A stretch of DNA of 64,000 nucleotides from Kitasatospora sp. GP82 (GTDB lineage: Bacteria > Actinomycetota > Actinomycetes > Streptomycetales > Streptomycetaceae): positions 124,001 to 188,000 of the forward strand of contig NZ_JARZAJ010000018.1 of the NCBI RefSeq assembly GCF_029892105.1, given 5' to 3'. Shown in pieces: positions 34,453-42,508 of the stretch. The translations under genes and the position numbers were made by a program. The notes beneath the pieces are model-generated. The model saw only the letters and a program-made list of their open reading frames with translations, had not been told where the DNA came from and made no database searches. The stretch's first letter is position 1, and each line of letters opens with the position of its first letter.

Positions 34453-36177
34453 GTGGACATGACGCTGGACGACCCCCTGATCGGCACCCTCCTCGACGGC
34501 CGGTACCGAATCGAGCAGCGCATCGCGGCAGGCGGTATGTCCACGGTCTACCGAGGCACCGACATCCGCCTCGACCGGGTCGTCGCCCTCAAGGTGATGC
34601 ACCCCTCCCTGGTGGACGATCCCGATTTCACGGCCCGTTTCATCCGCGAGGCCAAGGCCGTCGCCCGGCTCTCCCACGCCAATGTGGTCAATGTCTTCGA
34701 CCAGGGCGCGGACGGCCGTACGGTCTTCCTGGCCATGGAGTACGTACCCGGCTGCACCCTGCGCGACGTGCTGCACGAGCGCGGCGCGCTGAGCATGCGG
34801 GCCGCCCTGGACATCCTGGAGCCGGTCCTGGCCGCGCTGGGCGCCGCCCACCGGGCGGGTCTGGTGCACCGGGACGTCAAGCCGGAGAACGTCCTGATCA
34901 CCGATGGCGGTCTGGTCAAGGTGGCCGACTTCGGCCTGGTCCGGGTGCTCTCCGGTGCGGACGGCTCGGTCACCGCCACCACGTCGGCCACCACCGTGCT
35001 CGGCACGGTCTCCTACCTGGCTCCCGAGCAGATCCAGCCCGGCTCGCCGACCGACCAGCGGGTGGACGTCTACGCCGCGGGCATCCTGCTGTACGAGATG
35101 CTGACCGGCACCAAGCCGCACACCGGCGACAACCCGATGCAGGTGATCTACCGCCATCTGCACGAGGACGTCCCGCCGCCCTCGCTGGCCGCGCCCAACG
35201 TCAGTCCCGGCCTGGACGCCATAGTGACGGCCGCCACCGCCCGCGACCCGCAGGGCCGCCCGTACGACGCCGTCGAGCTGCTGGCCACCCTCCAGCGCGC
35301 CCGGCGAGCCCTGACACCCGGCCAGCTGGACGCCGAGCCGCCCGCCTCGGCCCTGCCCACCCCGCAGCACCCCACCGGCGAGGTGACCGCCCCGGTGCAG
35401 CGGGTGGTGGAGCACACCAGCGTGATGGACGTCCCCACCCTGATGCTCTCCCGCCCCTACGACGAACCCCTCCCGGCCCGTCCCGAACGGCCGCGCCGCT
35501 CCCGCAGGCCGCTGATCTGGGCCGCGGTGGCCGCCGTTCTGCTGGCCCTGGTCGGCGGGGCGACGTTCTTCCTGTCCGGCGCGGTGTACGCGACGGTGCC
35601 CAGCGTGCTCGGGCAGAGCCAGGCACAGGCGGTCCAGACGCTGGACAGGGCCGGGCTCCAGGGCGCGTTCAGCCAGCAGTTCAGCGAGAGCGTCCCGGCC
35701 GGGCAGGTGATGACCTCGGACCCGGGCGTCGGCCAACGGGTCCGCAAGAGCGATCCGGTGAAGGTGACCCTCTCCAAGGGTCCGGAGCGGATCGCCGTGC
35801 CCGAGGTGACCGGGAAGCCGCTGGACCAGGCCCGCAAGGCGCTCACCGACGCCCGCCTCACACCGGGGACGACCACCGAGGAGTACAACGACACCGTGCC
35901 GAAGGGTTCGGTGATCAGTGCCGCCCCGGCTGCGGGCCAGCAGGTCGCGGTGAACACGCCGGTGGCTCTGGTGGTCAGCAAGGGCATGACCCCGGTGCCC
36001 AATGTGGTCGGCCTGAGCAAGGACGATGCCACCAAGGCGCTGGCGGACGCCGGTTTCCAGGCGCAGGCCAGCGGACTCAACTTCTTCGGCACCGGCAAGG
36101 TGACCAGCCAGAACCCGCCCGCCGGTCAGCCGAGCCCGCAGGGCACGGTGGTGGCCCTCAAGCTCCCGGCGTTCTAG
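34453..36177 (+). CDS. PASTA-domain Ser/Thr protein kinase
   Basis: Transmembrane Hanks-type kinase of 574 residues. Glycine loop IAAGGMSTVYRG (near 24-35), catalytic HRDVKPEN (138-145), DFG at 159-161, and APEQ in the activation segment. A Pro-rich juxtamembrane region leads to one membrane span near 353-378, then three extracellular PASTA repeats (VPSVLGQSQAQAVQTL, VPEVTGKPLDQARKAL, VPNVVGLSKDDATKAL) that bind muropeptides or lipid II in relatives such as PknB. The GTG is preferred; an ATG two codons in is the alternative. Likely links wall state to growth, by family analogy. Confidence 0.93.
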   Translation: MDMTLDDPLIGTLLDGRYRIEQRIAAGGMSTVYRGTDIRLDRVVALKVMHPSLVDDPDFTARFIREAKAVARLSHANVVNVFDQGADGRTVFLAMEYVPGCTLRDVLHERGALSMRAALDILEPVLAALGAAHRAGLVHRDVKPENVLITDGGLVKVADFGLVRVLSGADGSVTATTSATTVLGTVSYLAPEQIQPGSPTDQRVDVYAAGILLYEMLTGTKPHTGDNPMQVIYRHLHEDVPPPSLAAPNVSPGLDAIVTAATARDPQGRPYDAVELLATLQRARRALTPGQLDAEPPASALPTPQHPTGEVTAPVQRVVEHTSVMDVPTLMLSRPYDEPLPARPERPRRSRRPLIWAAVAAVLLALVGGATFFLSGAVYATVPSVLGQSQAQAVQTLDRAGLQGAFSQQFSESVPAGQVMTSDPGVGQRVRKSDPVKVTLSKGPERIAVPEVTGKPLDQARKALTDARLTPGTTTEEYNDTVPKGSVISAAPAAGQQVAVNTPVALVVSKGMTPVPNVVGLSKDDATKALADAGFQAQASGLNFFGTGKVTSQNPPAGQPSPQGTVVALKLPAF

Positions 36178-36194
36178 TTCCTGCGGGACACGCC

Positions 36195-36824
36195 CTAGCG
36201 CAACGGCCCGTCGCCGGGCTCCTCCTGGTAGGAGTAGCGCTGCTCGGCCCACGGGTCGGCCAGGTTGTGGTAGCCGCGCTCCTCCCAGAAGCCACGGCGG
36301 TCGGCGCGCATGTACTCGACCGCGCGAACCCACTTGGGGCCCTTCCAGGCGTACAGGTGCGGCACGACCAGGCGGACCGGGAAGCCGTGCTCGACGGTGA
36401 GCGGCTCGCCGTTGCGGTGGGTGGCGAAGACGGTGCGCGGATCGGCGAAGTCGGCGAGGCGCAGGTTGGAGCTGTAGCCGTACTCCGCCCAGACCATCAC
36501 ATGGGTGACGTCGGGGGCGGGCGGCACCAGGTCGAGGACGGTCGCGGCCGACACGCCTCCCCACTCGCTGCCGAGCATCGAGAAGCGGGTCACGCAGTGG
36601 AAGTCGCCGTGCACCGTGGTCCGGGGCAGGGCATGGAAGCCCTCAAAGTCCCAACTGGCCTTCTCGGCCGAGGCGGTCGCGCCGAATACCTGGAAATCCC
36701 AGGTCAGCGGCTTGAAGCGAGGCACCGGACCGTAGTGCAGCACCGGCCAGCCGCGCTGTAGGCGCTGGCCCGGAGGGAGCCTCGGGTCAGTCGGCTGGAG
36801 CTGTTCTCGTTCGTGCTGACCCAT
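36195..36824 (-). CDS. Sulfite oxidase-like molybdopterin oxidoreductase
   Basis: 209 residues of the sulfite oxidase/MsrP catalytic fold. The Mo-ligand cysteine is probably in DFHCVTRFSMLGSEWGGV, and GFPVRLVVPHLYAWKGPKWVRAVEYM is the usual C-terminal part. There is no Tat signal, so it is likely cytoplasmic. The substrate is unknown. Convergent with the kinase gene (17 bp apart) and divergent from bfr. Confidence 0.87.
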   Translation of the reverse strand: MGQHEREQLQPTDPRLPPGQRLQRGWPVLHYGPVPRFKPLTWDFQVFGATASAEKASWDFEGFHALPRTTVHGDFHCVTRFSMLGSEWGGVSAATVLDLVPPAPDVTHVMVWAEYGYSSNLRLADFADPRTVFATHRNGEPLTVEHGFPVRLVVPHLYAWKGPKWVRAVEYMRADRRGFWEERGYHNLADPWAEQRYSYQEEPGDGPLR

Positions 36825-36922
36825 GGCTCCATGGTGACAGACGGCGGGGTGGACACCGCGCGCGCCCCTGGTCGGAGCCCCTGGCAGTCACAAAAGTGTC
36901 AAACCGGACATTGCGCACCATG

Positions 36923-36946
36923 TTCCAGTAAGTGTGAACTTACTGG
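36923..36946. promoter_or_regulatory. Operator-like 9-bp dyad upstream of bfr
   Basis: TCCAGTAAG and CTTACTGGA form perfect 9-bp arms with a 6-bp spacer, about 80 bp before the bfr start and about 100 bp before the divergent sulfite-oxidase-like gene. It is AT-rich against the region and typical in size for a dimeric regulator. It does not match the iron-box consensus. Confidence 0.6.
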
Positions 36947-37025
36947 AGTTTTCGTCCGCGGGGGTGTCACGATGCGATCACAGCCGTGGTTTCGCGCGTG
37001 ACGCATGAGGCAGGAAGGCACCGCC

Positions 37026-37505
37026 ATGAAGGGCGACCCCGAGGTCATCGAGTTTCTCAACGAGCAGCTCACCGCCGAGCTGACCGCCATCAACCAGTAC
37101 TTCCTGCACGCCAAGATGCAGGAGAACTTCGGCTGGACCAAGCTCGCCACGTACACCCGGCACGAGTCCTTCGACGAGATGAAGCACGCCGAGGTGCTCA
37201 CCGACCGGATCCTCTTCCTCGACGGCCTGCCCAACTACCAGCGGCTCTTCCACGTCCGGATCGGCCAGACGGTCAAGGAGATGTTCGAGTCCGACCGCCA
37301 GATCGAGGTCGAGGCCATCGACCGCCTGAAGCGCGGCATCGTGGTGATGCGGGCCAAGAACGACGTCACCTCCGCCAATGTCTTCGAGGCGATCCTGGAG
37401 GACGAGGAGCACCACATCGACTACCTCGACACCCAGCTCGAACTGGTGGAGAAGCTCGGCGAGGCGCTCTACATCGCCCAGCTGATCGAGCAGCCGTCCA
37501 GCTGA
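37026..37505 (+). CDS. bfr: Bacterioferritin
   Basis: 159-residue iron-storage subunit that assembles into a 24-mer. Diiron ligands are in EQLTAELTAINQYF, ESFDEMKHAEVL and LEDEEHHIDYL. Met in DEMKHAE is the family's haem ligand, so haem b binding is likely. ATG at 37026 after GGAAGG. Paired with the convergent ferredoxin gene that would reduce and release stored iron. Confidence 0.97.
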   Translation: MKGDPEVIEFLNEQLTAELTAINQYFLHAKMQENFGWTKLATYTRHESFDEMKHAEVLTDRILFLDGLPNYQRLFHVRIGQTVKEMFESDRQIEVEAIDRLKRGIVVMRAKNDVTSANVFEAILEDEEHHIDYLDTQLELVEKLGEALYIAQLIEQPSS

Positions 37506-37535
37506 CCGGGCACAGCCCGAGCCGCCGCCCCTGCC

Positions 37536-37784
37536 TCAGGCGGCGCGCAGCGGCTCGACGAGCTCGGTGTCCGGCTCGGCGAGACCGAGCTTGGCGGCCA
37601 GCCGCGCGGTCGGGCACGGGCGCGCGCCGTGCTCGCCCAGCAGGGCCTGGATCCGGCGGACGCAGGAGCCGCAGTCGGTACCGGCCTTGCAGCCCTTGGC
37701 CACCTGACGCGGGCTGTTGGCCCCGTCGTCTATCTGCTTCCTGACCTGGTCCTCGGTGACCGCATGGCACATGCACACGTACAT
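37536..37784 (-). CDS. bfd: Bacterioferritin-associated ferredoxin (Bfd-like)
   Basis: 82-residue [2Fe-2S] protein. Cysteines are arranged as CxC (MYVCMCHAVTEDQVR) and CxxC (GTDCGSC), the BFD pattern. The ATG at 37784 has GGGAGAG six bases upstream. In characterised systems Bfd reduces bacterioferritin to mobilise iron. Its promoter region contains an iron-box-like sequence, which fits induction under iron shortage. Confidence 0.9.
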   Translation of the reverse strand: MYVCMCHAVTEDQVRKQIDDGANSPRQVAKGCKAGTDCGSCVRRIQALLGEHGARPCPTARLAAKLGLAEPDTELVEPLRAA

Positions 37785-37823
37785 CGCGGTCTCTCCCGGG
37801 GGTTGCACTCACAGATCTCAGCG

Positions 37824-37856
37824 AAGGCTTGCCTTAGCTTGCCAAGCCTTACCTTA
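37824..37856 (-). promoter_or_regulatory. Iron-box-like repeats upstream of bfd
   Basis: AAGGCTTG (37824-37831) and CAAGCCTT (37843-37850) form 8-bp arms, with a further TTAGCTTGCC and ACCTTA alongside. Read on the minus strand it gives TAAGGTAAGGCTTGGCAAG, which agrees with the DmdR/IdeR consensus TTAGGTTAGGCTAACCTAA at roughly two thirds of positions. About 40-70 bp before the bfd start. Confidence 0.55.
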
Positions 37857-37874
37857 CCCAATGGCCGGAGTACG

Positions 37875-37916
37875 AAAAAGCCCCTCCGCTCCCGGTTTCC
37901 CGGAAAGCGGAGGGGC
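37875..37916 (-). terminator. Rho-independent terminator of DAHP synthase gene
   Basis: 11-bp perfect stem (37880-37890 with 37906-37916), 15-nt loop, followed on the minus strand by TTTTT (37879-37875). It lies 31 bp past the stop of the DAHP synthase gene and is one of few hairpins here with a proper U-tract. Confidence 0.92.
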
Positions 37917-37947
37917 CTTCGTCACACTGGTTCAACCTGGACGGACC

Positions 37948-39297
37948 TCAGTGACCGCGGTACATCTCCGCGACCAGGAAGGCCAGGTCGAGGGACTGGC
38001 TGCGGTTGAGCCTCGGGTCGCAGGCCGTCTCGTAGCGCTGGTGCAGATCGTCGACCATCACCTCGTCGCCACCGCCGACGCACTCGGTGACGTCGTCACC
38101 GGTCAGCTCGACGTGGATGCCGCCCGGGTGGGTGCCCAGGGCGCGGTGCACCTCGAAGAAGCCCTTGACCTCGTCGAGCACATCGTCGAAGCGGCGGGTC
38201 TTGTGGCCCGTCGCGGCCTCGAAGGTGTTGCCGTGCATCGGGTCGCAGATCCAGACCACCTGGGCGCCGGTCGCGGTGACCTTCTCCACCAGGGTGGGCA
38301 GGTGGTCCCGGACCTTGCCCGCTCCCATCCGGGTGATGAAGGTGAGCCGGCCGGGCTCGCGCTCCGGGTCGAGGCGGTCGATCAGGGTGAGCGCCTCGTC
38401 GACCGTGGTGGTCGGGCCGAGCTTCACACCGATCGGGTTGCGGATCCTGGACGCGAACTCGATGTGCGCGTGGTCCAGCTGACGGGTGCGCTCGCCGATC
38501 CAGACCATGTGGCCGGAGACGTCGTACAGGTCGCCGGTCCGCGAGTCCACGCGGGTCAGCGCGGTCTCGTAGTCGAGCACCAGCGCCTCGTGCGAGGAGA
38601 AGAACTCGACCGTCTTGAACTCCTCGGGAGCAACCCCGCACGCCTTCATGAAGGCCAGCGCGTTGTCGATCTCCTTGGCGAGCGACTCGTAGCGCTGCCC
38701 GGCGGGCGAGTTGCGCACGAAGTCCTGGTTCCAGGCGTGCACCTGGCGCAGGTCCGCGTAACCACCGGTGGTGAAGGCGCGCACCAGGTTGAGCGTCGCG
38801 GCGGACGCGTTGTACATCCGCTTCAGGCGCTCCGGGTCCGGAATGCGGGACTCGGGGGTGAACTCGAAGCCGTTCACCGAGTCGCCCCGGTAGACGGGCA
38901 GCGTCACGCCGTCCCGCGTCTCGGTGGACTTGGAACGCGGCTTGGAGTACTGACCGGCGATCCGGCCGACCTTGACCACGGGGACGGAGGCGGCATAGGT
39001 GAGCACCGCCGCCATCTGCAGCAGGGTCTTGAGCTTGTTGCGGATCTGCTCGGCCGACACGCCGTCGAAAGCCTCGGCGCAGTCACCGCCCTGCAACAGG
39101 AATGCCTCACCGCGCGCGACGGCACCGAGCCGGGCGCGCAGCTGGTCACACTCGCCGGCGAAGACGAGCGGCGGATACGAGGCGAGCTCCGCAAGTACCT
39201 TGCGCAGAGCCTCTTGGTCCGGCCATTCAGGCTGCTGCGCCGCGGGAAGGGACTGCCAGCTGTGGCCAGGCCCGTTTGTCTCAGTTGTCACGGTCAC
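37948..39297 (-). CDS. aroH: Class II DAHP synthase (first shikimate enzyme)
   Basis: Condenses erythrose-4-phosphate and PEP to open aromatic amino-acid synthesis. 449 residues in the plant-like class II family: PPLVFAGECDQLR, LLQGGDCAEAF, VGRIAGQYSKPRS, WIGERTRQLD, GAGKVRDHLP and DPMHGNTFEA. I choose the GTG at 39297 (MTVTTETNGPGHSW), because homologues as I recall them begin MTVNAKT. The frame is open 21 codons further. No ribosome site precedes it, so leaderless translation is possible. Divergent from trpE. Confidence 0.94.
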   Translation of the reverse strand: MTVTTETNGPGHSWQSLPAAQQPEWPDQEALRKVLAELASYPPLVFAGECDQLRARLGAVARGEAFLLQGGDCAEAFDGVSAEQIRNKLKTLLQMAAVLTYAASVPVVKVGRIAGQYSKPRSKSTETRDGVTLPVYRGDSVNGFEFTPESRIPDPERLKRMYNASAATLNLVRAFTTGGYADLRQVHAWNQDFVRNSPAGQRYESLAKEIDNALAFMKACGVAPEEFKTVEFFSSHEALVLDYETALTRVDSRTGDLYDVSGHMVWIGERTRQLDHAHIEFASRIRNPIGVKLGPTTTVDEALTLIDRLDPEREPGRLTFITRMGAGKVRDHLPTLVEKVTATGAQVVWICDPMHGNTFEAATGHKTRRFDDVLDEVKGFFEVHRALGTHPGGIHVELTGDDVTECVGGGDEVMVDDLHQRYETACDPRLNRSQSLDLAFLVAEMYRGH

Positions 39298-39392
39298 AGG
39301 GTCAAGGCTACGGGTTGCGACAAGTGAATTGTGACTGCCGCCCGATGGGTGAGACGACACGTGGACATTCGGGTGGGCCCTTTCATAGCCGA

Positions 39393-39420
39393 TTCACAGC
39401 CGGGTCTGATCCGCTACTCT
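39393..39420 (+). promoter_or_regulatory. Predicted trp promoter
   Basis: -35 TTCACA (39393-39398) and -10 TACTCT (39415-39420), 16 bp apart. The start point expected 7-8 nt downstream falls on or next to the ATG of the leader peptide (39428), so the transcript would be leaderless. Confidence 0.55.
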
Positions 39421-39427
39421 CGTCCCC

Positions 39428-39499
39428 ATGAGCGCGCCACACACCCTCTGCTGGTGGTGGGCCAACCCTCCGGGTGGCCCACGACTCGCGCGTCCCTAG
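39428..39499 (+). CDS. trpL: trp leader peptide with three consecutive Trp codons
   Basis: 23-codon open frame reading MSAPHTLCWWWANPPGGPRLARP, ended by TAG. TGG TGG TGG at codons 9-11 are the regulatory Trp codons. It has no ribosome site, but the promoter is placed so that the mRNA could begin at the ATG. The peptide itself is probably without function beyond stalling ribosomes when charged tRNA-Trp is short. It overlaps strand 1 of the attenuator. Confidence 0.9.
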   Translation: MSAPHTLCWWWANPPGGPRLARP

Positions 39500-39533
39500 A
39501 CGACACGACGGCCGCCCCTCGGGGCGGCCGTCG
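39457..39533 (+). promoter_or_regulatory. Trp transcription attenuator
   Basis: Four segments fit classical attenuation. Segment 1 GTGGGCCA (39457-39464), just after the Trp codons, pairs perfectly with segment 2 TGGCCCAC (39475-39482). Segment 2 region GGGTGGCC (39472-39479) can instead pair with segment 3 GGCCGCCC (39510-39517) with one G-U. Segments 3 and 4 form a 12-13-bp GC-only stem (39506-39518 with 39521-39533), the terminator. A U-tract is absent, as is usual in this group. Ribosome stalling at the Trp codons would free segment 2 and allow read-through into trpE. Confidence 0.88.
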
Positions 39534-39610
39534 GCGTATCGGAAGCAGCCGGCCCTCCGGGAAGAGCGGACCACCCACCGCCCTGCCATCCACCGGAAGG
39601 AAGCCGTACC

Positions 39611-41545
39611 GTGCACCTCGCCGATCTGCTCACCCGTCTCACCGCCCCCGGCGCCCCGGCCTTCGCCCTGCTGCACCGCCACGCGCCGCGGCTCGCCCCC
39701 GACACCGTCGAGGTCCTGCTGGGCGAGGTTGGTGCGTACGACGCCCTGGCCGACCTGCCCGTCCCCACCGGTGCGCCCGAGGGCGGACCGCGCCACGACC
39801 TGCTCGCCCTCGTCCCGTACCGGCAGATCCGCGAGCGCGGCTTCGAGGCGTACGACGACGGCACTCCGCTGCAGGCGATCCGGATCCGGGAGCAGTACGC
39901 CGTCCCGCTCGCCGAGCTGCGCCCGGCCCTGCCCCAGCTGCCCGTCACGCTCTCGGGGGGCGGCTTCGACATCGACGACGCCGAGTACGCCGAGATCGTC
40001 CGGCGGGTGATCGAGGACGAGATCGGGCACGGCGAGGGCGCCAACTTCGTCGTCCGCCGCGACTTCCGGGCCCAGCTGGCCGACTTCACCCCGGCCCTGG
40101 CCCTCTCGCTCTTTGGACGGCTGCTGGAGCAGGAGCGCGGCGCGTACTGGACCTACCTGGTGCACACCGGGGATCGGGTGCTGGTCGGCGCCTCCCCCGA
40201 GGTCCACGTCCGGCAGAGCGGCGGCACGGTGGTGATGAACCCGATCTCGGGCACCTACCGCTATCCGGCCGGCGGCGCGGACATCGACTCGCTGCTCGAC
40301 TTCCTGCACGACCCCAAGGAGCTGGAGGAGCTCACCATGGTGGTCGACGAGGAACTCAAGATGATGTGCACCGTCGGCGACCTGGGCGGCCAGGTACTCG
40401 GCCCGCGCCTGAAGGAGATGTCCCACCTCGCGCACACCGAGTACGAGCTGCGCGGGCGCACCTCGCTGGACGTCCGGGAGGTGCTCAAGGAGACCATGTT
40501 CGCGGCCACCGTCACCGGCAGCCCGGTGCAGAACGCCACCCGCGTGATCCGCCGCTACGAGAGGACGGGCCGGGGCTACTACTCCGGCGCGCTAGCGCTG
40601 ATCGGCCGCTCGGCGGGCGGCTCCCAGCAGTTGGACTCGCCGATCTGCATCCGCACCGCCGACATCGACCCGGCCACCGGACGGCTGCGGGTCGGCGTCG
40701 GAGCCACCCTGGTGCGCCACTCCCGCCCCGAGTCGGAGGTCGCCGAGACCCATGCCAAGGCCGCCGGGGTACTGGCGGCGATCGGGGCCCGCCCGGCACC
40801 GGCCCGCCACGCGGCCGGCTCCGAGGGTCCCCGGCTGGCCGACGACCACCGGGTCCAGAACGCGCTGGACGCCCGTCGGCGCAACCTCGCCTCGTTCTGG
40901 CTGCGGATGCAGCAGCCCACCGAGGCCACCGAGCCGCTGGAGACCCTGGTGGTCGACGGCGAGGACACCTTCACCTCTATGCTCGCCCACCTGCTCACCT
41001 CGCTCGGGCACCGGGTCACCGTACGGCGCTTCGACACTCCCGGGCTGCGCGCACTGGCCGCCGCCCACCCCGGGCCGCTGGTGCTCGGCCCCGGCCCCGG
41101 CGACCCGGCCGACCCCGCCGACCCCAAGATGGCGCTGCTGCGGCCGATCGTCGCCGACGCGCTCGGCGCCGTCCGGGCCGGGACCAGGACGTCTCCACTG
41201 CTCGCCGTCTGCCTCAGCCACCAGCTGCTCGCCGCCGAGCTCGGACTGCCGCTGGCCCGCAAGGCCGTCCCGTACCAGGGCGCCCAGGAGAGCATCGACC
41301 TCTTCGGCACCCGGCGGACCGTCGGCTTCTACAACGCCTTCACCGCCCGCTGCACCCCGGCGGACGCCGTCCGGCTGGGCACCGAGGGCATCGAGGCCGC
41401 CCGGGACGCGTTCACCGGGGATGTCCACGCCCTGCGCGGGCCCGGCTTCGCCACCCTCCAGTTCCACCCGGAGTCCGTCCTGACCCGCGAGGGCGTCGAC
41501 ATCGTTGCCGACCTCCTGCACAACGCCAGCACCGTCCGCAGCTGA
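39611..41545 (+). CDS. trpE: Fused anthranilate synthase (TrpE-TrpG)
   Basis: 644-residue single-chain anthranilate synthase. The chorismate-using component (about 1-420) has SPEVHVRQSGGTVVMNPISGTYRYP, ELTMVVDEELKMMCTVGDLGG, SLDVREVLKETMFAATVTGSP and GYYSGALALIG. The glutaminase part (about 440-644) has LGPGPGDP, AVCLSHQLLAAELG with the nucleophilic Cys, and FHPESVLT with the catalytic His/Glu. No other trp gene is near. The attenuator upstream argues for the primary tryptophan enzyme rather than a secondary-metabolism copy. Confidence 0.95.
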   Translation: MHLADLLTRLTAPGAPAFALLHRHAPRLAPDTVEVLLGEVGAYDALADLPVPTGAPEGGPRHDLLALVPYRQIRERGFEAYDDGTPLQAIRIREQYAVPLAELRPALPQLPVTLSGGGFDIDDAEYAEIVRRVIEDEIGHGEGANFVVRRDFRAQLADFTPALALSLFGRLLEQERGAYWTYLVHTGDRVLVGASPEVHVRQSGGTVVMNPISGTYRYPAGGADIDSLLDFLHDPKELEELTMVVDEELKMMCTVGDLGGQVLGPRLKEMSHLAHTEYELRGRTSLDVREVLKETMFAATVTGSPVQNATRVIRRYERTGRGYYSGALALIGRSAGGSQQLDSPICIRTADIDPATGRLRVGVGATLVRHSRPESEVAETHAKAAGVLAAIGARPAPARHAAGSEGPRLADDHRVQNALDARRRNLASFWLRMQQPTEATEPLETLVVDGEDTFTSMLAHLLTSLGHRVTVRRFDTPGLRALAAAHPGPLVLGPGPGDPADPADPKMALLRPIVADALGAVRAGTRTSPLLAVCLSHQLLAAELGLPLARKAVPYQGAQESIDLFGTRRTVGFYNAFTARCTPADAVRLGTEGIEAARDAFTGDVHALRGPGFATLQFHPESVLTREGVDIVADLLHNASTVRS

Positions 41546-41575
41546 CCCACCCCGGGGCCAACGGTGACCACCGTA

Positions 41576-41634
41576 GACCGACCGGCGATAGGGCCCGCGG
41601 CGTCGCGACGCGCGCTCCCTATTGCCGGTCGGTC
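41576..41634 (+). terminator. Long hairpin after trpE
   Basis: 18-bp arms (41576-41593 with 41617-41634), with one G-U pair, around a 23-nt apex that is itself self-complementary (GCGTCGCGACGC). It starts 31 bp past the trpE stop and has no T-run. Confidence 0.8.
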
Positions 41635-41765
41635 CTGAGCGGCGCCGGGCAGAGCCCTGCGCCCCTCAGTGATTGCCCCGTCCGGAATAGTTACCCCGCG
41701 CCCCTGATCGGTTCGCCCTTGCCCCCGGGTGGTCGGGCGTCGGTGGCAGGCGGGAGCATGGCTCC

Positions 41766-42461
41766 ATGGCCACCCCAGCTGCGCCGACCGGCGCCGTCGC
41801 CGAGTCGCTCCTGCACCGGCTCGAACCCGCCTTCCGCGCCGCCGCCGACCCGGTCCAGGCGGCCCGGATGTCCGCGTACATGCGCCATCAGTTCAGCTTC
41901 CTCGGCCTGCCGGCCCCGGCCCGCCGAACCCTCGCACGTACCGTCCTGGAGGGCACCCCGCATCCGGCCGAGGCCGACTGCACCGCCCTGGCGCTCGCCT
42001 GCTGGGAGCTGCCGGAGCGGGAGTACCAGTACTTCGCCACCGACTACCTCGCCCGGTACGCCGACCGCTGCTCCTCGGCCTTCCTCCCCACCGTCCGGCA
42101 CCTCATCAGTACCCGTTCCTGGTGGGACACGGTGGACCCGCTGGCCTCCCACGTCGTCGGCCGGCTGGTCGCCGCCGACCCGGGGCTGCGTGCCGAGATG
42201 GACGCCTGGATCCGCTCCGACAACCTGTGGATCGCCCGTACCGCCCTGCTCCACCAGCTGCGCCACCGGGGCCGCACCGCCGCCGACCGCCTCTTCACCT
42301 ACTGCACCCTGCGCTCCGGCGACTCGGACTTCTTCATCCGCAAGGCCATCGGCTGGGCCCTGCGCGAGTACGGCAAGACCGAACCCACCGCCGTCCGCCG
42401 CTATGTCGAGCAGTCCTCCCTCTCCCCGCTCTCCGTCCGCGAAGCCCTCAAGAACCTCTGA
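41766..42461 (+). CDS. AlkD-like DNA alkylation repair protein
   Basis: 231 residues of HEAT-like helical repeats with the family pieces MSAYMRHQFSFLGLPAPARR near the start, REYQYFATDYLARY, TRSWWDTVDPLASHVVG, and DSDFFIRKAIGWALREYGKTEP near the end. AlkD glycosylases excise bulky or cationic alkylated bases. The WWDTVD aspartate region is conserved. ATG 41766 chosen for GGGAG upstream; an overlapping ATG at 41758 is out of frame. Confidence 0.9.
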   Translation: MATPAAPTGAVAESLLHRLEPAFRAAADPVQAARMSAYMRHQFSFLGLPAPARRTLARTVLEGTPHPAEADCTALALACWELPEREYQYFATDYLARYADRCSSAFLPTVRHLISTRSWWDTVDPLASHVVGRLVAADPGLRAEMDAWIRSDNLWIARTALLHQLRHRGRTAADRLFTYCTLRSGDSDFFIRKAIGWALREYGKTEPTAVRRYVEQSSLSPLSVREALKNL

Positions 42462-42508
42462 ACCTCTGGCCCGGGGGGGAGTTGGACGGTCGAGCAGCTG
42501 GGCCGACG

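Noticed and set aside
33517..36564. A 1015-codon open frame on the minus strand opposite thiG and the kinase gene
   Set aside because: Antisense to well-supported genes, low-complexity translation with no domain.
36880..36910. Consensus -35 TTGACA on the minus strand before the sulfite-oxidase-like gene
   Set aside because: No acceptable -10 hexamer at 16-19 bp spacing.
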